Assembly (NCBI GenBank): GCA_036850595.1 | Contig: CM072153.1 | Span: 17,378,169-17,442,168, forward strand | DNA length: 64,000 bases | Direction of reading: 5' to 3' | Origin: Rhyacichthys aspro | Lineage: Eukaryota > Chordata > Actinopteri > Gobiiformes > Rhyacichthyidae | Part shown: piece after piece, positions 39,801-48,700 of the stretch | Numbering within the stretch: position 1 is the first letter of the stretch | How the letters are laid out: the number at the start of each line of letters is the position of its first letter | Notes under the pieces: generated by a model | The model's database searches: none | The model's input: the letters and a program-made list of their open reading frames with translations, nothing else | Told to the model about the DNA's origin: nothing | Translations under genes and position numbers: made by a program

Positions 39801-42017
39801 GTATGCAGCACATTTCAGTGCTCAAGGGATCATGATGAAAACTACCACAGCTTTTAAGGACAACTGAGAACAGAGAAGATAAAGGAATTGTTAGCACGTC
39901 TGAGGAAACAACAGGCTGTGATGCAGCAGTGAAAGTCTTGCAAATGCAAAATAGCATTAGCATCAAAGCAATATTGTGAGGGTGAGTTCCTGAAAGCTTT
40001 TGCCAACATTAGCCTTTTTTCTGCTGCAATTGGTGAGAGCACTGCCATTTTAAGGTAATTGCAATTCTTTGCACTACAACAAAGGGAAAACGTTGTTATT
40101 TATAGGTTATTATGCTACCATTTCACTGGTCCAGCCCACTTCAGATCTGTGCTGTATGTGGCCCCTGAACTAAAATGAATTTGACACCCCTGGTCTACAC
40201 ATATACATGGTAAACAAAGTTTTCTACGGCCAATGTGCAGTGACTGTTTTAAGATCTTTTTCATTCTACAATTCAGCATGAGAGCAGCATTAGAGCTGCT
40301 ATGTATGAGACTGCAGTTTTACAATAGAAAGTGTAGCATTCCAAAAATAGCGGAACTACGTCATATAATCTGAAAAGGGAAACACGAAATTCAATAAATA
40401 CTTGCAATTTGATAAGCCAGACTATCTGGGATAATACCAGATCCACTAACTGTTCAATATCTCCAGGAAAATCCGGGTACTCAAAGCCATTTCGCCCCGC
40501 AGACAGGATTCTCCATTTGCAAGTATCATGCAATCACTCTCTGCCTTTTTGTCTGCCCCCCAATTAATGTTCTAACCCAAAAAGATAAACCAGGTTGTCC
40601 AATTATATCCGGGCTCAAGTGACTTTTGAAGTGAGGGGAAAATGAAATATGTGAGCTGAATCAGAAGCACTGCTCAGGTTAAATAAACGGACGGCTGATG
40701 AGATTTGAGTTGAGGATTTATGAGTGGAGAGGGAAGGCTGTGGGAGTGATGAGGTTGTTAGGAGAGGTGAGAAAGATGGCGAAAGGGTGAGACAGAAATG
40801 CATCAGGGAGGTGTTAGTGACAACAAGGACTGATGGCTAAAATATGGATGGATACTTTACCCCTGGCTTGGACATATGGTTACAGGACAACAGCAGGGGC
40901 ATGATTATGAGTAATTTGTGTCTTTTTATATTGATCTATAAATATTATAAGCCCTTGTGGAGAACAGAAAGTCTTTCAGGACACAAATAACATTGAATTT
41001 GCCAATGATTGAGCTTTGCACAACCTGACCATGTTCACAGCCCTATCTCCCATATTGAAATGACCAGTTATGTTTGCATTACAGATAGGTTGTGCCAATA
41101 TAAAATGATTTATGTTTAGGCAAGGAGCCATATGAGCCACATCTGGCAAAGGTTAGAAAAAACCCCTCAGTACTTCATGTAAAAAACAAAAAACAAAAAC
41201 AGGAATATATGATGAGTAACGAAATTGTGTCACTATTTGTTGATACTTAAACACGCAACAGTTATATTTGAACTATATCCCCAATTCTTGATGTTTACTA
41301 TAGACCAGCTGAGTTAACCACTTCTCTCTAAATATGAACTTGGGTTTCCATTGGAAAGTCCTGGAGTATCCATCCATTGCCTTTCAAAAACCCCTCATTG
41401 TGGTCGGACAAAACAAGAAGAAATAGTGCTGTGTCAAACATTTTACCTTCTGGACAAAACTGGAGATGTTAAGTAACTGATACAAGTAGTTTGGATGTTT
41501 CATGAGGGTCTATGTTGATCACATCACGTAAAATGGCGATGTGGTCATTGCCTTTTATTTAACATAAACTTAACAGAAAAGTTAGTTATCAGCAATATTT
41601 TCCTTGATAAACAGCAATGACAAAACCCACTCACGAGGAACTTTTGCTTCCACAGCCGAGACATTACTCTGCACATTCTCCTCCGTTACTATACGCATGA
41701 CTTACCAAAGAGCTGGCGGTGAAAAATAAACTTCCCGGCAAACAGGCCTGTGATAATGGCCGCAATCCAGCAAATGACTTTGAGTATGTTCCATCCGAGG
41801 CCTGGGTACTTGTTGAACAGGAACGAGAAACAGTTCCCCACTACAATCATATGTGCCTCTGTCTGACTGTGAGAAACCGGATCCTCTGCGAAGATGAGGA
41901 AGTTGAAGAAGGTGACGAGGTAGGCCACGATGAGACGCGACCAGGGGTGCTGGAAATAGTAGCGAAAACAAGCATCTATTTCCATCCTGCTGAGCCCCCC
42001 CCTCAGCCACACTATAC
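7994..42017 (-). CDS. tmem117: Transmembrane protein 117 (complete coding gene, 7 coding exons)
   Basis: The coding exons in transcript order are 42017-41706 (ATG at 41985), 28312-28180, 18273-18174, 15897-15800, 13716-13557, 10457-10328 and 8655-7994 (TAA at 7996-7994). All junctions are GT-AG and in phase. They give 1,563 nt and 520 aa, against about 514 aa for human TMEM117. The N-terminus (FRYYFQHPWSR, FLIFAEDPVSHSQTEA) and the internal stretches (TDWISWD, NRGFLPSDEVSRAFLASF) match TMEM117 closely. Hydrophobic segments lie near residues 14-31, 62-84, 112-134, 160-172, 200-222, 244-260, 302-320 and 393-415, so it is a multi-pass membrane protein. It has been linked to ER-stress responses and mitochondrial potential in mammals, but no biochemical activity is established. 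The C-terminal tail after residue 415 is hydrophilic and the least conserved part. Introns total about 34 kb, and one holds a GPCR pseudogene. Confidence 0.95.
8656..10327 (-). other. tmem117: tmem117 intron before the last exon
   Basis: The interval contains a long TA microsatellite at 9765-9830. No other gene or clear repeat is seen. Confidence 0.7.
9765..9830. repeat. (TA)n microsatellite
   Basis: An uninterrupted run of about 33 TA units. The tract can form a self-complementary hairpin and its length may be unreliable in an assembly. Confidence 0.95.
10328..10457 (-). CDS. tmem117: tmem117 coding exon 6
   Basis: This 130-nt exon encodes DWEFPHFMGDLDMNLPG through HIHITG. It follows a TTCAG acceptor and ends in a GTGCTG donor. 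The DWEFPHFMGD motif is characteristic of the TMEM117 family. Confidence 0.95.
10458..13556 (-). other. tmem117: tmem117 intron 6
   Basis: The intron holds an A-rich tract (10847-10875) and otherwise no feature I can support. Open frames in it lack homology-like patterns. Confidence 0.6.
13557..13716 (-). CDS. tmem117: tmem117 coding exon 5
   Basis: This 160-nt exon encodes TVLISLTSVVVLVISTDWIS through DLLIVMQ. That is a transmembrane segment, the conserved TDWISWDNLNRGFLPSDEV loop and another transmembrane segment. It is the most conserved exon of the gene. Confidence 0.97.
13717..15799 (-). other. tmem117: tmem117 intron 5
   Basis: No gene, RNA or clear repeat could be supported here. Confidence 0.5.
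15800..15897 (-). CDS. tmem117: tmem117 coding exon 4
   Basis: This 98-nt exon encodes VTDMMLQDQHYPDWGRAAR through IVLFW, with the final Trp codon split by the intron. It matches the VTDMMLQD-x-x-YPDWG segment of the family. Confidence 0.95.
15898..18173 (-). other. tmem117: tmem117 intron 4
   Basis: The intron contains a weak tRNA-SINE-like segment (about 17640-17760) and an A homopolymer (17783-17800). Nothing else is supported. Confidence 0.5.
17640..17800 (+). repeat. Possible degenerate tRNA-derived SINE with A-tail
   Basis: A GGTGGTTTACCACATGG stretch and, about 45 bases later, CCTGGGATTGATTTGCC resemble worn A-box and B-box sequences of a tRNA-derived SINE. The segment ends near an A homopolymer at 17783-17800. 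Both boxes are imperfect, no flanking duplication is visible and the family is not identified. Confidence 0.3.
18174..18273 (-). CDS. tmem117: tmem117 coding exon 3
   Basis: This 100-nt exon encodes PHMVTEYMGIRNESFMKIAA through GDFVTAWM. YMGIRNESFMK and AVGTWMGDFVTAWM are signature TMEM117 stretches. The donor is GTGAGA and the acceptor TTGTAG. Confidence 0.96.
21597..21943. mobile_element. Miniature inverted-repeat transposable element (TTAA-flanked)
   Basis: The left end TTAAAGTACCACCATGTAAC and the right end, read inverted as TTAAAGGGGCACTGTGTAAC, form terminal repeats of about 28 bp. The repeats continue into a shared CTTTTAGCC. The interior has no coding capacity. The TTAA at both edges is compatible with a piggyBac-type target duplication but could be part of the repeat itself. 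A similar end occurs at 53752. Confidence 0.75.
24702..24785 (+). repeat. Fragment of a dispersed fish repeat (GCCTATCCCA...AACACTTAGAG family)
   Basis: The segment has the ordered landmarks GAAGCCTATCCCA, GGGGTACACTGTGGAT and TTAACACTTAGAG. The same landmarks recur at 58944-59160 and 61385-61620. This is a worn copy of an interspersed repeat that is abundant in teleost genomes. Confidence 0.6.
28180..28312 (-). CDS. tmem117: tmem117 coding exon 2
   Basis: This 133-nt exon encodes RYLRLKMFREDHGSWMTMFF and then a strongly hydrophobic run ending in LLMAGSM. The LKMFREDHGSWM motif is diagnostic for TMEM117. The donor is GTAAGC. Confidence 0.97.
30753..30960. other. GC-rich intronic island of unknown role
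   Basis: Within AT-rich intron this roughly 200-bp patch is conspicuously GC-rich and contains several CpGs, for example in AGGCGCCGGCGAGCATGGCG. It has no open frame or splice sites that would make it an exon of tmem117. It could be a regulatory element or an old insertion. Confidence 0.3.
31910..31927. repeat. (ATT)n microsatellite
   Basis: About six ATT units in tandem. Confidence 0.8.
33116..34087 (+). pseudogene. Class A GPCR pseudogene (P2Y/hydroxycarboxylate-like branch)
   Basis: A nearly full-length seven-transmembrane receptor is readable. It has an N-glycosylation site (NQS) near the N-terminus, GN in TM1, LALCD in TM2, a DRF motif (SFDRFVRYP) after TM3, W and P in TM4, P in TM5, FVVSFVPYH in TM6 and CLDPVLY in TM7. 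DRF and DPxxY are typical of the delta branch that includes purinergic and hydroxycarboxylic-acid receptors. Two lesions break it: an in-frame TAA at 33331-33333 within TM2, and a frameshift near 33945-33955 just before the TM7 DPVLY. A short basic tail then runs to a stop at 34085-34087, followed by AATAAA at 34220. The presumed start follows a TTTTGCAG acceptor at 33108-33115, so the initiator codon may lie in an unseen upstream exon. It lies antisense inside a tmem117 intron. The exact receptor is not identified. Confidence 0.8.
34220..34225 (+). terminator. Poly(A) signal downstream of GPCR pseudogene
   Basis: AATAAA lies about 130 bases after the reconstructed end of the receptor frame, consistent with a former transcription unit. 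Confidence 0.45.
37490..37780 (+). mobile_element. Non-LTR retrotransposon ORF2 C-terminal remnant
   Basis: One frame reads AFEMWAFRKVLRVL, later LRRQLALRKLYFGHV and then GRNLETTRRKRWYGL. These match the order of the post-reverse-transcriptase tail typical of LINE elements of the RTE/L2/CR1 type (W-x2-RR-x-LRI, RKL-x-FGH, RRRG, W). Stop codons interrupt it. It is a dead 5'-truncated fragment. Confidence 0.6.
39480..39580 (+). repeat. Fragment of a dispersed fish repeat (AACGCTTTGAGTGCCATT motif)
   Basis: The stretch GTAAAACGCTTTGAGTGCCA, followed by AAGTGCTATAAAAACTGAGC and CCATTTACC, resembles the tail of an interspersed element seen repeatedly in teleost genomes. The family name is not known to me. 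Confidence 0.4.
40130..40192 (-). mobile_element. hAT-like transposon terminus fragment
   Basis: Read on the minus strand from 40192 the sequence begins CAGGGGTGTCAAATTCATTT and continues to GGGGCCACATACAGCACAGA and AGTGGGCTGG. This resembles the terminal sequence of a common vertebrate hAT family. Only one end is recognised. Confidence 0.5.
41706..42017 (-). CDS. tmem117: tmem117 first coding exon
   Basis: The acceptor CTCCCAG at 42024-42018 is followed by 32 bases of 5' UTR, and then the ATG at 41985-41983. The encoded protein begins MEIDACFRYYFQHPWSRLIV. It includes FLIFAEDPVSHSQTEAHMIV and a second hydrophobic helix, and ends in a split glycine codon before a GTAAGT donor. The ATG is chosen because it aligns with the mammalian start. 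Confidence 0.96.
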
Positions 42018-43892
42018 CTGGGAGTCAAAGAGACAGAAAAAAAAGACAGGAAGAGCGCCCTTTAGTCAGATTATATTACACTCGGATCAGCGGGGCAGAT
42101 TAGAATGAAAAACAGCTCTCACACTAGGATTAGACATGGAAATATCACAGAGGCTTGGAAGGTTTGGGATTAGTCTTAATGCAGACATGTCAGATCCTTC
42201 AAATAAAGAGTCACAGTACAGTGCAGCTAGTTATGACTGTGCTACACAATATAGGGCTAAGTGATACAACATGAAATCAATACTATAGTAGGAAGATAGC
42301 CATATTCCCTGCAGTAGTTGTTGTCTTTATACTGAATATTTTGTTACATTATTTTATATTAAATGTACTTTCACTAAAGTACATGTTTAAACTATGTTTC
42401 ACACTTCTGTTTATTGATCATTTTCACTGTCAAGTTGTACTGTAAACAAAATCAACTATCACTGGGATACGAGGATGTTTTTTCTAAAGAAAGAGTGTAT
42501 ATCTCATCTTAATAAATAACAATATTAATGATTAGATTTAGATAAACTTTATTGATCCAAAAAGAAATAAGCTAAATTGCACATAATACAGTTACTGGCA
42601 ATATTAATGATTATGGGCAAGATTACACTGGTGAGAGTGCCAGTGCCTACCTGAGATAGTGGAGACTGTTGAAGCGCTCAACTAAAAAGTGCAAGCTTTT
42701 ACAAGGCTTATCCACTGAGCCTGTCTGCTCTGTGCTTGTTCCCAAAAACCTGTGACAGCATTACACCGAAGCTGTGCTCGGGGACACCTGCCAGGCAGTG
42801 CTCGAGTAACTCCCCTCTGTGTTTCTAAACTCAACCACAATTCACACATGAATCAACTTAGCACTGCCTCTCTATCATCCGCCCCTTTTTCACTGGATCA
42901 GCCACATTAGTTTTCACTTTGACACAGTTTCTTAAAATACCCCACAGTGGGGATTTGAAATGATGCAATGAGTTCCGAAATAGAGCTGCCAAAGTGGAAC
43001 ACCCATGTGGTTCTTATATTTCACTGGCATCATGTTTATCTTGACATTATGTGCCACCTTAAAGGCTGCTAAGCTTGTGAGTCCACCATTAAGATTCTCA
43101 ATCCTTATGAGATTATTGTATTTTCCACTGAGTTTTTAACAGTTGACAAGTAAGCAACTTTTCAGTGCAATGGGGACCTGTTCCAAATTTAAAATGATGC
43201 CTTATGAAGATGTCGTTTGATCCATTTGGACTGAAATAAGTTATTGCTATAGGCTACTTGGCCATAAGAGGAATAAAGATAGGCCCAAAAAGACTGATGG
43301 CAGACTTTCTGTTCTTTGTCTCTGGGAACTGTTACTAGAAATATTCATAAAATGTGCCTTTAATGGTTATATAAATAGGACAGGTCTATATAATACATTT
43401 TGATGCAGTTGAGATTAGAATAAGTCACACCATTGGAAGAATGAAGACAGACCTGCAGCATGTTTTGTATAAATGACAATACATCAACACTGAAAGCAAA
43501 ACGGTTTAGTAATCGGTGACATGGTCAAGACAGGGAAGAAAGAGCTTGTGTTGTTTGTCTTTGGGAACTTTTACTATAAATATTCATGGCTTATGTAAAT
43601 AGGACAGATCACTATGGGACACACATAATGGAAGAAGGAAACTGACTAAAAAGCTAACCTTGCATATGGTTCCAGTTCTGTGTATCTCTGAACGGGCTGC
43701 CGTGTTAAGAGCCTTAAGTCCTTGCCCCAATATCCTGTCTAATGTCACAGATGACGCCAAATGTCACGGCACATGACTACATCTCTGACATATCTCCACA
43801 ACACGCCTGATTACAGTTATTCGATTACCCAACTCAAGTGTTGCTGCATCCAGCTGGATCTGAGACAATCCTAAGTGTGATGAGGCACGCAC
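42018..43892 (-). other. tmem117: tmem117 intron 1
   Basis: This is the intron between the inferred non-coding first exon and the first coding exon. It includes a small stretch (42535-42580, AAACTTTATTGATCC) resembling a widespread fish repeat tail. No gene is seen. Confidence 0.5.
42535..42580 (+). repeat. Possible fish interspersed-repeat tail
   Basis: The motif GATAAACTTTATTGATCC followed by AAAAAGAAAT resembles a repeat end common in fish genomes. The element cannot be delimited. Confidence 0.3.
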
Positions 43893-44260
43893 CTGCTCCT
43901 CCACGCCGTGTCCCACAGGGCTGAGCGCCCACATCAAGCCCAAAGTGTCCCAAAGACGAGGTAATACGGCAAAGGGGCGGGAGGGTTACCCCTGCGACCT
44001 GTTGTTGGTAAACGACAGAGGAACAGGCAAATCCTCTGCCATTGTCCCAGAGCGGCCATGCACCGGCCGGCGGTGAGGGGAGCGGGCTGGAGCCGTGCAG
44101 GGTCCCGTGCTTCGACAGCTGGATGTGGGAAAGACGTGCACTGTGTGTAGGCTGCTGCTGCTGCTGCTGGAGGAGATGCTGCCGCTTTCGAGGGGATAGA
44201 GATGGAGCTGGCGACACACAACACGCAGAGCATCACGTTTGGAGCAGGTCAGGTCAGCGT
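43893..44260 (-). promoter_or_regulatory. tmem117: tmem117 CpG-rich promoter and non-coding first exon
   Basis: The patch is GC- and CpG-rich against an AT-rich background. Read on the minus strand it ends in a strong donor, GGAGGAGCAG followed by GTGCGTG, at 43893/43892. The next acceptor (42018) gives a 5' UTR exon just before the tmem117 ATG. I infer that this is exon 1 with its CpG-island promoter. The transcription start is not defined. A CTG/CAG run lies at 44151-44169. Confidence 0.55.
44151..44169. repeat. (CTG)n / (CAG)n short trinucleotide run
   Basis: About six CTG units on the plus strand (CAG on the minus strand) lie within the tmem117 promoter / first-exon area. This would make them 5' UTR sequence. 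Confidence 0.8.
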
Positions 44261-44748
44261 TAGTGCAGCAATACGACTTCCGTTTGGGATGTTCAAAATA
44301 AAGCGAGAATATGTCATGCAGTTGTGATTTATGTTTAAATAGGCCTTTCTAAAAGATACAGACTATGAAAAAAATAAAATAAAATAAATATAAAAAAATA
44401 TAAAAATAGGAATAAACCAGTCTATGACATGATCACTACACCTTCTGTAGGATACATACAATGCTAAAAAAAACCAAAAAAACAAAACAAAACGATAAAT
44501 ACACCTAAAAACAGAAAATATGCTTTATAAGGTACACTGCATTACTGTCAGGGTAACAGAATTTGAAGAAATGTCTGTAGCCTTTTAATCATGATATCAG
44601 AGGCTACCTATATGACCAGAAAGATATACCACCCCTACACATCCTATTGTGTCTGAATGTTTGTATTTTAATGAAGAGGGCTTTAGCTTAAGTTTTCTGG
44701 TTTGAATAAAAAAAATTTCCATTCTGAAGTAGCCTAGGCCTATGTTTT

Positions 44749-44822
<74 letters not shown>

Positions 44823-45589
44823 TGCATTGGTTCTGGTATTAGTAAGGAGCCAATGAATTTGACATCCACATCCTCATGATTATTTTTAGCAGACTGTTGA
44901 TGTTGTGAAATCAATTCATAGAGTCACAAGGAGAGGCGGAGGAGGAGAGATTGGAGCACAGACCAGAAACCCGCTGTCATCCAGATGTTACAGAATTTCA
45001 TCCAAAATCTGCATTAAAGCAGAAATCTGTTCATTATTACAGATCAGAGGTGGATCAAAATGAGAGCAAACACAGATTGAAGCTCTTGTGTGATCGAGCC
45101 ACAGCCAGAAATTATGAATGTATTGTGCAGTATACAAAAAGAAATACCTCTATCATTATCAAACTGAAGTGGACCATTCCATGTGCCGTGGGCCAATTTG
45201 TTTTGGGAATATACATTTTAATAAAGCTCACTATCATTTTTAGGCCACATGCCTTTTGTTTTTTATTTTATTTTATTTATTTGTTGTACAATTTTGGACA
45301 AATAAATGATCTATTAAGTCCCAAAGCAGCAGCCTGATGGAGCATTTATCTTTTATCTGTTTTAGTAGACCTAAAACGTTATGCTTTTATTAGAAATAGG
45401 ACCATGATAGGGGACCTTTGAAACAAGTGAAAGTTGAAAGTTCAATGCTTGCTATTTTCTCCTGCATTTTCTTACTGCATAACAGTAGTATTCAACTAAA
45501 ACAATACTTAAATTTGCCTTTTAATTGATTAGTAGATTTAAAAATACCCCAGACATGATGGGATCTGACTGGATTAGTCTTGTGACAGA
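44261..45589. other. Intergenic space between tmem117 and twf1 promoters
   Basis: The interval is AT-rich and contains a long TA microsatellite (44749-44818). No gene is supported. The 105-aa minus-strand open frame here is merely the translation of the TA tract and its flanks. Confidence 0.6.
44749..44818. repeat. (TA)n microsatellite
   Basis: About 33 TA units with one early CATA interruption, lying between two divergent promoters. Confidence 0.95.
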
Positions 45590-45700
45590 TGTTGATGACG
45601 ACACTCTGGGGGCGGGGCTTCTCGGTGTAGTCCACTTCCTGCTTCTTTGCCCTGGTTTCGCTGATCAGCTGCATCCACCCTCAATCCCTCGGAAAGCACA
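45590..45700 (+). promoter_or_regulatory. twf1: twf1 core promoter and 5' UTR
   Basis: A GC box (GGGGGCGGGGCTT, 45608-45620) lies about 90 bases before the ATG. It is preceded by a CRE-like TGATGACGACA. No TATA box is evident, as expected for a housekeeping gene. The transcription start is not defined. Confidence 0.5.
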
Positions 45701-48700
45701 ATGTCACATCAAACGGGCATTCAAGGTAATTCACTCTTCTGTTTTCTTTTCATTTGTTTTTTTGTCTTTACTCTAGCAGAGGGTGTTTTTTCCGTGTGAG
45801 CTTTAAGTACCGGCCACCGTTCATTGTAACGAGAAGCTAGTGTTAAGTTAGCCACTCCGAGCTAGCTTTAAGCCACCGTGATGTGTTTGATCAGCGCTGC
45901 CCTGTTTAGGCAGTTTTAGGACTGTGCAACACAGAGCCAGGGGTTTAAACCAGTTCATGAGCCGACTAAATCACTACTGTGTAATCTCCTTCACAATACT
46001 AGATGTATTTCCTTTGTCCTCTGCTTCAAACTATAATATAGTAGGGTTTAGCGCGCTGAATGGATGGGCGACGCCTTCATTTTAAACAAACTGCTGGCCT
46101 GGTAGTCTGGCTGGTTTACCCATAAATAAAAGGATCACAAAGCCATATTCAGCAGTGTATTCTTACACTTAGCCCTATATTCTTCTATCACTGATGTTGT
46201 TTACAAAATCAGAGATCACAGTTTGGTTGACCCATATATTACTCTAATACTCACAAAGCTGGCTACAACTGACATGCAAATCTGACATTAATTTAAATAA
46301 TTGTTGCACTCCAGCACACACTTATGAACCCCTATAGTTCTTTTTTATTACACTGTTGCCTAAGTAATATTAATATTAGTAATATTAATATTGTTATCTT
46401 TATGTAGTGAACCTAATCTGTCACTGTTGCCTGTCGAAAGCCAGAATTAAGTATGAATTGTCTCAGTTGGATTTTTGCTGTGTCACAATATTATGAAAAC
46501 CGGACGATAAATGAGAGGAGAAACTGTAGGAGGCTGACCTGTTACTCTCTCTTGTTCTTTTAGCGGGGAATGATGTAAAGGATATCTTTGCCAATGCCAG
46601 GAGTGGAGACGAATATCGACTCTTAAAGATTGTGATTGAGGATGGTATGCAGAATAATATTAACACCTTTTTTCTGCCGAGATAACATTTACTAACACAT
46701 TATTGTTTGCATTCACTTCTAATATTGTTTGCTTCACAGAGCAGCTGACTTTGGGCACCACCAGGAAAGCATCAAAAAAGTGGGACCAGGAGTATGACTC
46801 TTTGGTGCTGCCCCTTTTAGAGGATGATGTTCCCTGTTACATTTTGTACCGACTGGACTCCACAAACAACCAAGGCTATGAGTGGATCTTCTTGGCCTGG
46901 TCACCGGACCACTCCACTGTAAGAAACCCAACCCAGACTTTAATGAATAGCTTTCCATGCGACATAGCATTTTCCTCCCTTGCTCAGGGTATCAAATGGG
47001 TGGAGTTCACCACATCAGGCCACAGTTTTCTACATGTTTGTTGAAAGTCTGGATACAGTTGATTGGCAGCACCTCCATTATATTCCACCAGTCCTCATGA
47101 AATCTAAAATTGGATTGTAAATGGTGGTCATTTAGAGTACGTTTTAAAGGGAATCATCTGTGGCTTAAAAGACAGTCGTTTGCCTTTAGGGGAAGTAGGT
47201 TTAGCTATTTGTATTGTTTTTAATCATATGCAAATTTGAGATTACAGTTTTTGCATTGGCTGTGTGTCACTCAACTCACTCTCACTTGCTGTGGCCGAAA
47301 TCTAATGAAGCACTTCCACAGTAGTATCACTGGTATTCAAAATAGCCAGCAAATTAATGCCTGAATACTGCTTCAGTAGCAGCTTAAAGCAGAATGGAAC
47401 CAGTAACAACATGAGATTAATTTGCTCTGTTGGATATTATTGTCCATATACAGGATAGAGTTGTGCACAGTTCCACTCTTGAGCTCAGCATTCCTGGCCT
47501 TTAGCTCTAAGCACAGTCATTCAGGTTGAGGCATGTCCGGATGTTGCAAGGCATTTTCTGTAGTCTGGCATCTGTTATTGAAATAGCTGAATATATTTTT
47601 ATGTCTTGTCTTGAATTTGATTCAAATAAAGTAACTTTTATTTATTTTTTCTATTGGGGATACAATATGGTTTTACAAAGAAAATAGCTATAACCACACC
47701 TTAATGACTCAAAACAGTTGTTGCATAATGACTGTGTGAAAGTGTCACTAACTCATTTGAAACACTTCACATAGGAAACAGTAGAGTATACCTGAGACCT
47801 TTTTTAAAAACATTTGGGTTTTTTTATCTGATTTACAGGTGCGACATAAAATGTTATATGCTGCTACTAGAGCCACACTGAAGAAGGAGTTTGGAGGCGG
47901 GCACATTAAGGATGAGATTTTTGGTACAACAAAGGTTGGTCTCTTTTGGTCACAGGAATCTCAGCCTGATAATAATTCTTTTTTATATATATTTTGGCTG
48001 TTAAAATAAATTTGTGGTCCACAAATGATCAAATGTTGCTGCATCATGTTCAACGTGTTCTATTATTGCTGCAGGATGACTTGAACCTCAGTGGATACAG
48101 GAAATATTTGACCTCGCAGGCTGCACCCCAGCCTCTGACTGCTGCAGAGGAGGAACTGAGACAGATCAAATTAAATGAGGTACACACACACACACATACA
48201 CAACTACTTATTGAAATGTTTAGGAAATCCCTTTCTTTCAAGGTCTTAAAGAAAACAGTATGATGGTCTAAGAAAAGCTTAAACCAAGTCCAAAGTAGGT
48301 GTGGATTAGGCATGCTCTTTGCTTTCATAAAAGGGATAAGACAAACTCCCTTTACTTCAGCCATTCCTCTCGTGCCTATCCCATCTGTGATCTGTTAAAA
48401 ACAGCCATTCAAACAGTGTCCAGTATCAATGATAGCCGGTGATACACCCTGCCACACAGCACAAGGTCAGCAGCAGTGTAAGTGTGCAAATGCTTGCCTG
48501 GCAGTATCAACAAAGTGCAAAGATGCTGAGGCATTAGAACAGCAGGATGTTGGCAGGAATGAATCTATTAGGCATGTTTCCTAACACTCATGGCCACATA
48601 AAAAGTCATGTTTACAATTATAAAGAAAAGGCAACCAAAGAAAAAGTGCCTTTAGTTTTGCTTTGTTAAGGTTCTGACTGCATTTTTCAAGAGCTTTTAA

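Larger units (their letters stand above)
28313..41705 (-). other. tmem117: tmem117 intron 2 (13.4 kb) with nested GPCR pseudogene
   Basis: This largest intron carries an opposite-strand class A GPCR pseudogene (33116-34087), a non-LTR retrotransposon remnant (37490-37780), a hAT terminus (about 40130-40192) and an unusual GC-rich patch (30753-30960). The remainder is AT-rich with no supported gene. Confidence 0.7.

Noticed and set aside
43834..44236. Minus-strand frames of 100-127 aa with a polyglutamine run
   Set aside because: They lie in the CpG-rich tmem117 first-exon region. The glutamines come from a short CAG run, and no family resemblance or splice continuity supports translation.
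44597..44914. 105-aa minus-strand frame with a YIYIYI repeat
   Set aside because: It is simply the translation of the TA microsatellite and its flanks.
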